A stretch of 5,273 nucleotides of DNA from Prevotella sp. CAG:1031. GTDB taxonomy: Bacteria > Bacteroidota > Bacteroidia > Bacteroidales > Muribaculaceae. Below are positions 1 through 5,273 of the stretch, piece by piece. The position numbers and the translations under genes were made by a program. Within the stretch, counting starts at the first letter, position 1. Every line of letters starts with the position of its first letter. The notes below the pieces were generated by a model. The model saw only the letters and a program-made list of their open reading frames with translations. It was not told the DNA's origin and made no database searches. The stretch lies in the NCBI GenBank assembly GCA_000431215.1, contig HF985604.1, positions 11,719 to 16,991 of the forward strand, given 5' to 3'.

Positions 1-71
1 TCGCAGATTATCACCGACTTGCGGTAGACGCTCCACGACGTATAATCGCCCGCGATCTTCAGGAAGCCCAT
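1..71 (-). CDS. 5' fragment of a possible four-helix-bundle suffix domain protein
   Basis: Reading leftward from the ATG at 71-69, the frame stays open for 23 full codons to the window edge. It includes the stretches FLKIAGDY and VYRKSVIIC; the next codon begins GA, so it is Asp or Glu. An in-frame stop (TAA at 86-84) lies five codons upstream and there is no other in-frame ATG between, so the start is well fixed. The pattern FLK-x-x-G-[DN]-Y followed by VY-x-K-x-x-x-I-x-[DE] matches my memory of the N-terminus of Bacteroidales 'four helix bundle suffix domain' proteins, relatives of the S23/23S rRNA intervening-sequence and Avd-like four-helix bundles, whose role is unclear. The identification rests on only 23 residues. 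It could be an unrelated small protein. It follows the lipoprotein operon by 106 bases on the same strand but is separated from it by a long hairpin. Confidence 0.55.
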   Translation of the reverse strand, partial: MGFLKIAGDYTSWSVYRKSVIIC

Positions 72-90
72 TGCGATGGAAGTTTATGTT

Positions 91-173
91 ATTGATATTA
101 TTGATGTGGCTGATGTATCTGATGTCCTATATAAGTCACATCAGCTACATCAGCCACATAAGTTACATTAGCG
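91..173. repeat. Two opposed blocks of degenerate 9-bp units forming a long palindrome
   Basis: On the + strand, 91-126 reads as four consecutive 9-bp units with consensus near ATTGATGTG / GCTGATGTA. Positions 129-173 read as five 9-bp units with consensus ACATCAGCC, which is the reverse complement of the first motif. Only two bases (127-128) separate the blocks. The units nearest the centre match best and the outer ones decay (for example 91-99 and 165-173). The whole array is non-coding: it lies after the TAA of the upstream lipoprotein and before the ATG at 71. The 9-bp period equals three codons, but no gene here reads through it. It may be a dispersed palindromic repeat or a local duplication; copy number in the genome cannot be judged from one window. 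Confidence 0.8.
104..159 (-). terminator. Candidate terminator hairpin of the lipoprotein operon
   Basis: Positions 104-125 pair with 138-159: a 22-bp stem with one mismatch (T118 against C145) around a 12-nt loop (126-137). It begins 18 bases after the stop codon of the last lipoprotein gene, where an operon terminator would be expected. The transcript after the stem on the minus strand is A-rich with scattered T and lacks a T-run, and there is no T-run on the other strand either. It is therefore not a textbook intrinsic terminator. It could instead block 3' exonucleases, attenuate read-through into the gene at 71, or be a repeat element with no termination role. Confidence 0.4.
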
Positions 174-177
174 TTCG

Positions 178-2379
178 TTAATAGACGAGCTCGAAGTCGT
201 CGAGGTAGAGCAGCGAGCCGTTACCGCCGACGAAGTAGTCGCCGTAGCGCGAGGCCGATGCCACTATAATGATATTCGAGACTGTCAGGTTCGGGTTGAC
301 ATCGTTAAGAGGAATGGTAATTTCTACGAGGCCGGGCTCCGTCGTCGCCGACGTGAAGACATGTTCGCCGTAGGCGACAACATTGCTTCCCGAGGGGTCG
401 AAGAGCTGTCGCTCCGAAGACTTGGTCTTTACAATCTGAGGCCATGATTCGTGGATATTCTTGCTGTCGTTGTCATAACGCATTGTTTGGTCAGTGACAA
501 GAGCGATATAGACGATACCATTATCTGGATCTCCCTTGCTTACAGAAGGTAGTGCGCTGGTGTTATCATGCGTGATATTCACAGGCTCATATCTTGCCCA
601 TACTTTCAGAGCCTTCGGGCGGATCGGACAGCTGAAGGGACGTCCCCATCCGAGCACTCCATCCATGCCGTCGGTGAATATATATTTACCAGTGAAAATG
701 TTGCCGGCCGCAAACTTGCCGAGCGATCCGAAGCCTACGAACTGGCTGTGGAGGCAGAGTCCTTGCTTACCGGAGTGGAAATACTTGGTGGTTACCTCGG
801 TAACGTTTTTGCTCAGACTCTGTGAGCCGTGGTTACCGCTGTCCCAGTAGAAGTCATTGGGGTCGGCGCTGAACATGAGAGCCTTGTCGCTGGCGGTGCT
901 TGTCTGCTCGAACGAGGCGTTGGGCAGCTGCGGAGGTGTCAGCGTGGTGAGCTCTTTGGCGGGCGAGGTGTAGCCGCCGGCCACGGCGCAATATTCGTAG
1001 GTAGTGCCGAACTTGAGATTGTCGACAGTGGCTGTCAGTGTCGTGCCGTTGTTTGTCCCGGCTACGAATGTCCAGTCAGCGGTGCCTTTCTCGCGGTAGT
1101 TGAAGCCGACATTGCCGGTCAGCTCGTCGGGCTTGACGATGGTGGCGACGAATGTCGTGGTTGTGTAGCTGACTTCCGAGGCCTCCTTGAGCTCTACAGC
1201 GGCATTGCTCAGGCGCAGCGACAGTGTTGCTTCCGATGTCTTCTCGGTGCCGTCGCCGTTGTCGCCGGCGATGAACTTGAAGGTGTGGAGGCCGCTGACG
1301 AGATTATTGGTGAAGTCAGCCTCGAAATTCACGCGCACACGGTTGATCTCGCCGGCTTCATTCTTATAGGTCATGAAGTTTATGCCTGCAGCGGCGAGGC
1401 GTGCGATGGCCGATTCGCTGAGTGAGAACACGTCGGCTGTCGAGCTTCCGAGATAGTGCTGGAGGTTGGCGCTCTCGATAGTCAGCGAGCTGAGGCGGTC
1501 TACGGCAGAGATGAAGACACACTTGCGGCCCATCTCGCCGGTGGCGGCTGCCTGTTCCTGGGCGATGTCGAAGTCGATACCGAAGATTTCGGGAGCGAGG
1601 GTGATGACCAGCTCATCTTCGACAACGATCTCGGTCTCGTCGACAGTGATTGTGAAGAACGCACCGCCGTCGTTGAATGAGCCGGGGGTGTGGCTGAAGT
1701 TCACTTTATATTCATATCCGCCTTTGGGAGCCTCGATGTCGGCTGTCTGGCTGTAGGCGTCGCCGTTGGGGGCAGTGCCTTCGAGGGTCAGAGTCAGCTT
1801 TTCGTTGTCGGCTTTCTTAGGCATCATGAAGTAACCCTTGCGGGCGTCGTGTCCCTCGTAGGTTATGCTCTCTTCGCCGTTGGCGACGGTGACCGTCCAC
1901 GATTTCAGGGCGGCGTCGACCGATTCGTCGAAGCTGAGGCTTACGACAACGTTGGCGATGTTGCACTTAACCTCGACTGCGGTAGAATTGCCGTTGGTGA
2001 TTTCGAAGGGGGTGTAGCCCTTGAAATATTTCTTGTCGAACGAGGCGGCCACAGAGTCGCCGGCCCATGCCTCGGCCACGTAGCTGCCGGAGTGGAGGGT
2101 GACTGGGTCGGTCGGCACGTTGTCAATGCCATTGTACTGGCGCACGGGGCCTTCCCCCGGCTTTGTGATCCAGAGAAGGAGCGATTCGCCGTAATCGGCG
2201 CGGAGCTGGTCGGCGTCGGCGCGCGACACAACCTTGACGTCGTTGCCTATTGAAGCTGTCAGGCTGAGGGTGCCTTCGCCGTCGCGCGGCCCGAACAGGT
2301 CGTCGGCACTACACCCCGCAAGCATCATCGACGAAGCTGCCACAGCAAGCAGCCCTAATGATTTGATATTCTGTTTCAT
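178..2379 (-). CDS. DUF4493 and PCMD domain surface lipoprotein
   Basis: This is a complete 733-residue secreted lipoprotein. Residues 1-22 form a signal peptide (KQNIK, then a hydrophobic run) ending in lipobox LAGC, with Cys23 as the lipidation site. The following SADD resembles the acidic export signal that sends Bacteroidetes lipoproteins to the outer face of the outer membrane. Residues ~35-235 fit DUF4493: the GSYVAEAWAG segment (98-107), KKYFKG (116-121), the CNIANVVVSLSF strand (139-150) and GYFMMP (182-187). Residues ~247-395 are Ig-like and match a domain in both neighbours. Residues ~396-482 are Fn3-like (FGTTYEYCAVAGG). Residues ~484-733 are a PCMD domain, opening with LPNASFE and closing with LYLDDFELVY. 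DUF4493 has no proven function; the LP-x-G-x-Y-like segment recalls FimB/Mfa2 proteins, which is an inference. No catalytic residues are recognisable. It is the last gene of the operon, starting 20 bases after the previous stop. GC falls sharply inside the gene at the PCMD boundary (~930). Confidence 0.9.
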   Translation of the reverse strand: MKQNIKSLGLLAVAASSMMLAGCSADDLFGPRDGEGTLSLTASIGNDVKVVSRADADQLRADYGESLLLWITKPGEGPVRQYNGIDNVPTDPVTLHSGSYVAEAWAGDSVAASFDKKYFKGYTPFEITNGNSTAVEVKCNIANVVVSLSFDESVDAALKSWTVTVANGEESITYEGHDARKGYFMMPKKADNEKLTLTLEGTAPNGDAYSQTADIEAPKGGYEYKVNFSHTPGSFNDGGAFFTITVDETEIVVEDELVITLAPEIFGIDFDIAQEQAAATGEMGRKCVFISAVDRLSSLTIESANLQHYLGSSTADVFSLSESAIARLAAAGINFMTYKNEAGEINRVRVNFEADFTNNLVSGLHTFKFIAGDNGDGTEKTSEATLSLRLSNAAVELKEASEVSYTTTTFVATIVKPDELTGNVGFNYREKGTADWTFVAGTNNGTTLTATVDNLKFGTTYEYCAVAGGYTSPAKELTTLTPPQLPNASFEQTSTASDKALMFSADPNDFYWDSGNHGSQSLSKNVTEVTTKYFHSGKQGLCLHSQFVGFGSLGKFAAGNIFTGKYIFTDGMDGVLGWGRPFSCPIRPKALKVWARYEPVNITHDNTSALPSVSKGDPDNGIVYIALVTDQTMRYDNDSKNIHESWPQIVKTKSSERQLFDPSGSNVVAYGEHVFTSATTEPGLVEITIPLNDVNPNLTVSNIIIVASASRYGDYFVGGNGSLLYLDDFELVY

Positions 2380-2399
2380 TGTCTTTGTTTCTTTTGGGG
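2380..2399 (-). promoter_or_regulatory. A-rich ribosome-binding region before the 733-residue lipoprotein
   Basis: The 20-base gap between the stop of the 441-residue gene and the ATG at 2379 reads, on the minus strand, four C followed by an A-rich run with isolated G and C (AAAAGAAACAAAGACA). No Shine-Dalgarno match is present. A-rich, unstructured leaders are the usual start context in Bacteroidetes, which supports the ATG at 2379. The gap is too short for a promoter, so this gene depends on upstream transcription. Confidence 0.4.
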
Positions 2400-3725
2400 T
2401 TAGTTATTGCCTTTGGCTTCGAAGGTCAGAGTGCGCTCTTCGGTGTGGCCCTGTGCGTCGGAAACGGTGATGACGAACTTATGGATGGCCGGATAGATGT
2501 TCAGTAGCGGAATGAATTCCGAGATGTTGAACGAAACGTCGTTCTGCCCCTTGACCTGCTCGTTGCAGGGGAAGTTGAAGGGGTCGCTTCCGAGGGCGGC
2601 TTTCAGCTCGTCGTTCATGTCAGCGAGGTCGAACTCGAGTGTGTGGAACAGATCCATGAGCACCTCTTCGAATTCGGCGTTGCCCGGAACGATCTTGACT
2701 TTCAGCGACTGAATCGAGTTGCCGCCTTCGGGATCGACTTTGACGTTCACGCGTCCGTCGAGTCCTTCTTTGGCTTCCATAGTCTCAGTGAAGCTCAGGG
2801 CCGTGGTGAAGGTGATGGGGCCGTCGCCGATCGGGGGCTGGGGATCGTCGCCTCCGCCGTTTCCGCCGGGACGCTGGGCGTTGCCGTCACCTTTCTCGTC
2901 GCTGTCGACATTGCCGTTGATGGTCTCGTTGACGACGTCGGCCACGAGGTAGAGGCCGTTGCCGAGCGGGGTGCCTTCGCTCTCGCCGTCGAGCACGATG
3001 TTGCCGTTCTCATCGGGAACACTCGGGTCGCCCGAACGGACGTCGAAGGTGATCTTGCGGTGTTGTCCGGCGGCCACGTCGTTGAGGGCCTTGACGAAGG
3101 TAACCCGTTGGTTCTTCACCGTGCCGGTGAAGGTGGCGCCGAGGGTGGTGCTCCCTTCTACGGCCTTGAAGTAGCCCGAGCGGGTTTCGTCGGGGGTATA
3201 TTCGAGATGGCTGTCGGTTTCGGAGCAGTCGATGTTGACGCGGACGTCGTCGGCCATCAGGCGGCGCAGGGCGTCGCTGTAGAACACACTGACGCGCACG
3301 TTGGCGAAGCGGCAGGTGACGGTGCCGATCTCGGTGATCTGGTCTTTGGTGACGGCGAAGCTCTTCGAACCGGCGTAGTAGGGTTTGGCCCATGCCACAT
3401 TCTCGACTTCGTGGCTCTCAACCTTGACGGTGTAGTTCTCGCCTACGGGGAGCACTACGATGTCGGCTTTCGCAACGGTCGAGCTGTAGACCTGATTGCC
3501 GTTGTTGTCGGTGATGGTGACGAGGAAGTCCGAGGTGTCGACGCCGTCGGCGCGCGACAGCTCGATCTCGTCGGTGTTGAGTTCGACGCCGAGCTCGCTG
3601 AGGTTCACGCGGCCGGTGGCATCGTTGCCGTCGAGGTTATAATTGGGGTTGTCGTCACACCCCGTGGTCAGAAGTGCTGCGACAGCAATGGCAGCCCACG
3701 ACCGTATATATTTTTTCATCTTCAT
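2400..3725 (-). CDS. DUF4493 family lipoprotein lacking a PCMD domain
   Basis: This is a complete 441-residue lipoprotein. Residues 1-22 form a signal peptide (KMKKYIR, then WAAIAVAALL) with lipobox TTGC and Cys23 as the lipid anchor; the following DDN is an acidic surface-export-like signal. Residues ~38-232 fit DUF4493: LPVGENYTVKVES (92-104), KPYYAG (114-119), CRFANVRVSVFY (138-149), GYFKAVEG (184-191) and the closing QHRKITFDV. Residues ~270-303 form a Gly/Pro/Asp-rich, probably disordered linker. Residues ~305-437 are an Ig-like domain ending HKFVITVSDAQGHTEERTLTF, homologous to a domain in both neighbours. The protein stops there, without the Fn3 and PCMD domains its neighbours carry. 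It starts six bases after the previous stop; a second ATG two codons in is an alternative start that does not change the signal peptide type. Function unknown; probably a partner or shorter paralog of the flanking proteins. A role in surface assembly or ligand binding is inference only. Confidence 0.88.
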   Translation of the reverse strand: MKMKKYIRSWAAIAVAALLTTGCDDNPNYNLDGNDATGRVNLSELGVELNTDEIELSRADGVDTSDFLVTITDNNGNQVYSSTVAKADIVVLPVGENYTVKVESHEVENVAWAKPYYAGSKSFAVTKDQITEIGTVTCRFANVRVSVFYSDALRRLMADDVRVNIDCSETDSHLEYTPDETRSGYFKAVEGSTTLGATFTGTVKNQRVTFVKALNDVAAGQHRKITFDVRSGDPSVPDENGNIVLDGESEGTPLGNGLYLVADVVNETINGNVDSDEKGDGNAQRPGGNGGGDDPQPPIGDGPITFTTALSFTETMEAKEGLDGRVNVKVDPEGGNSIQSLKVKIVPGNAEFEEVLMDLFHTLEFDLADMNDELKAALGSDPFNFPCNEQVKGQNDVSFNISEFIPLLNIYPAIHKFVITVSDAQGHTEERTLTFEAKGNN

Positions 3726-3731
3726 GTTGAC

Positions 3732-5273
3732 TTAGTAGTTAAGAGTGATGTCGTCGATATAGAGGCTGGAACCGGTAAAGCGGCCGTCAGACGTATTGCC
3801 GAAGCTGGGACAGTCAAGATTGTCGGTATTGATCTTCAGACATTCCTGATTGCCGCTTGATTTGAAGCTTACCATGATTTTTGCTGCCTTTCCGTTTGTT
3901 AACCGGAGGTAATTCAGCGGAATGGTTACTTTTTGATATGTATCGGCTTTAGGAAGCTGGATAGTTTTTGCTTCTGTGATGTCCTTATTGTCGCTGTTAA
4001 GGATTCTGAATTCAGCATATCCGTAATCAGCGGAATTTTTCTGACGGTATTTATACCAGAATTCAATAGAAGATGGCCTTGATGCAAAAGCATAGCCGGA
4101 GTAGTTTGCGCCATTGTCATATGAGCCGAGAAAAAGTTCTCCTGCGGCAATTTTCTTACATCCCTTACCAACTGTTGTGGTGCCATTGGCGTCATTGTCA
4201 CCGTAGCCTACAGTTTCTATGACGGCAGCAAGAGATCCTCCATGCACATCTGTAGTCTTGCGTGTCCCTGAAAAAGCGCAATATGAGCATCCTTTGTGGT
4301 CAAACGGATTGGTACCGCTACCTCCTTCAGATGTAGTGAGTTCGTTGACCGTGGCCCAAATGGCATCAGCCTTTGATGCTCCGGGATATTCGATCCACCA
4401 ATATTTAGTCTGGCCATCTGTCCTTGACCATGTTTCCATGTCGGAATTGGGGATCTGGAGGGCGGCTTCGGTGGTGAGGGCGGCTGTGGCCTGTTTGTCA
4501 GAGACGGTGGCGCGCACGCGATAGGCGGTGCCGGGGGTGAGACCTTCGAGGCGTGCGCTGGTGCCGCTGACAGTGGCGCTTACGTTAGTCCAAGAGTTGC
4601 CGTTGTCGGTCGATACGGCCCACCGGGCCGAAGTGGCGAGGTCGGCGGCTACTTCGTCGTTGATCGACGACAGTCTGACCACGGCATGCTTGGCGAAAAC
4701 GTCGTTTTCGGGAGCGACGGCGGTGAAGTCGGGGGTCTGACGCTCAGCGGTGAATGCCGCTTCTGCAGCTCCTGCGCGGGCCTTGACCTCGACATTGCGG
4801 TACGTGGATTCGACCTTAAGGGTGACGTTATAGTTGGCTGTGGCGCGTGAGGCGGGGGTTGCCGAGAGGATTTCGGCATCTTTCCATTCGCCCGAGCGGG
4901 CCTTATAGCTGAAGCGGACGTTGTTGATGTCGCTTCCGTTGTAGCCGACCGACAGGGTCACTCTGTCGGCGCCGGCAGCGAGAACCTGCTGTCCGTTGAT
5001 GCTGATGTCAGCCGGCTCGGCATTGACGGTTATCGACGGAGTGACATCGGCTTCGCTGACCTTTCCGTAGGCGTCGACAGCCTCGAGGGTGAAGGTGGCG
5101 GTTCCGGCGCCGAGGGTCGAGATGGCGCCGGCGAGATCGACAACAGCGGCTGTCGAGCCTACCTCGCTGAGGCCGCGGAGCCCGAGCGACGGAATGGCGG
5201 CACAGCCTCCGACAAGTTCAGCCTCGGCGGGCCATCCGGCCGGCAGCGCGCTGCCCGAGCTGATGAGCTTGAC
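3732..5273 (-). CDS. C-terminal part of a multidomain PCMD protein, start outside window
   Basis: The frame is open from the window edge at 5273 to the TAA at 3734-3732, giving 513 residues of a longer protein. An apparent GTG start at 4961 is not real: the 104 codons upstream have no stop and carry recognisable domain sequence. Fragment residues ~1-86 are Ig-like (TATFTLEAVDAYGKVSEADV) and match domains in the next two genes. Residues ~87-177 and ~178-268 are Ig/Fn3-like; the second has LTPGTAYRVRATV. Residues ~272-513 are a PCMD domain, opening LQIPNSDMETW and closing LYIDDITLNY. PCMD is a Bacteroidetes beta-sandwich domain linked to carbohydrate metabolism by structure and context, not by proven activity. 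By analogy with the 733-residue paralog, the missing N-terminus probably holds a lipobox and a DUF4493 domain. The PCMD part has five cysteines. GC and third-position GC drop sharply at ~4440, where the PCMD domain begins. It is the first visible gene of the operon. Confidence 0.88.
   Translation of the reverse strand, partial: VKLISSGSALPAGWPAEAELVGGCAAIPSLGLRGLSEVGSTAAVVDLAGAISTLGAGTATFTLEAVDAYGKVSEADVTPSITVNAEPADISINGQQVLAAGADRVTLSVGYNGSDINNVRFSYKARSGEWKDAEILSATPASRATANYNVTLKVESTYRNVEVKARAGAAEAAFTAERQTPDFTAVAPENDVFAKHAVVRLSSINDEVAADLATSARWAVSTDNGNSWTNVSATVSGTSARLEGLTPGTAYRVRATVSDKQATAALTTEAALQIPNSDMETWSRTDGQTKYWWIEYPGASKADAIWATVNELTTSEGGSGTNPFDHKGCSYCAFSGTRKTTDVHGGSLAAVIETVGYGDNDANGTTTVGKGCKKIAAGELFLGSYDNGANYSGYAFASRPSSIEFWYKYRQKNSADYGYAEFRILNSDNKDITEAKTIQLPKADTYQKVTIPLNYLRLTNGKAAKIMVSFKSSGNQECLKINTDNLDCPSFGNTSDGRFTGSSLYIDDITLNY

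Noticed and set aside
104..159. Reading the hairpin as a canonical rho-independent terminator
   Set aside because: The stem is strong but not GC-rich, and no T-run follows on either strand, so it is reported only as a candidate terminator and mainly as a repeat.
72..177. A promoter for the gene starting at 71
   Set aside because: I looked for the Bacteroidetes -7 (TAnnTTTG) and -33 (TTTG) elements on the minus strand and found no TTTG at all in this gap.
829..1425. 198-codon + strand open frame
   Set aside because: It is antisense to the 733-residue lipoprotein, has a Gly/Ala/Val/Cys-rich composition and no recognisable domain or start context.
1690..2253. 187-codon + strand open frame
   Set aside because: It is a shadow of the DUF4493-coding strand, with the same Gly/Val/Ala bias and no motif.
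3010..3393. 127-codon minus-strand frame rich in Arg, Pro and His
   Set aside because: It overlaps the 441-residue lipoprotein in another frame; the Arg/Pro/His-rich product is typical of frame-shifted GC-rich coding sequence.
2643..3860. 405-codon open frame on the + strand opposite the 441-residue lipoprotein
   Set aside because: It lies antisense to a gene with a clear lipobox and domain motifs, and crosses that gene's boundary into its neighbour. Its product is a low-complexity Val/Gly/Ala/Asp-rich sequence, as expected from the complement of GC-biased codons.
178..5273. A polysaccharide utilisation locus
   Set aside because: PCMD proteins suggest carbohydrate, but no SusC/SusD, glycosidase, lyase or sensor-regulator gene is visible in the window.

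Overview
The window is about 5.3 kb of a Bacteroidales genome. Muribaculaceae-like is my best guess, from the DUF4493/PCMD lipoprotein families, the mid-50s GC by eye, the A-rich Shine-Dalgarno-poor gene starts, and the acidic residues after the lipobox cysteine. All real genes read on the minus strand, so transcription runs from the high-coordinate end to position 1.

In transcription order, the first gene (5273 to 3732) lacks its start in this window. It is the C-terminal 513 residues of a secreted multidomain protein: an Ig-like domain, two Ig/Fn3-like domains and a C-terminal PCMD (putative carbohydrate metabolism) domain. Six bases later comes a 441-residue lipoprotein (3725 to 2400) with a DUF4493-type N-terminal region, a Gly/Pro/Asp-rich linker and one Ig-like domain, but no PCMD domain. 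Twenty bases later comes a 733-residue lipoprotein (2379 to 178) with the full arrangement: lipobox, DUF4493, Ig-like, Fn3-like, PCMD. The spacing makes one operon very likely; its promoter lies beyond the right edge. The products look like paralogous surface lipoproteins sharing a modular scaffold. Their function is not established. A role in binding or handling glycans or other surface ligands is inferred from the PCMD name and the fold class only. No SusC/SusD, glycosidase or regulator is visible.

After the operon, positions 72-177 are non-coding and hold a striking structure: two oppositely oriented blocks of degenerate 9-bp units forming a near-perfect 22-bp stem with a 12-nt loop. It could be a terminator or a dispersed palindromic element. 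At the left edge (71 to 1) is the first 23 codons of another minus-strand gene, whose start resembles Bacteroidales 'four helix bundle suffix domain' proteins.

The most interesting signals are: (1) a sharp drop in GC and third-position GC exactly at the PCMD domain boundary in both PCMD genes, suggesting the C-terminal domains have a different history from their scaffolds; (2) the 9-bp-unit palindrome next to the four-helix-bundle-like gene; and (3) a cluster of paralogs that share one Ig-like domain but differ in their C-terminal payload. I found no defence system, CRISPR array, RNA gene or insertion sequence.
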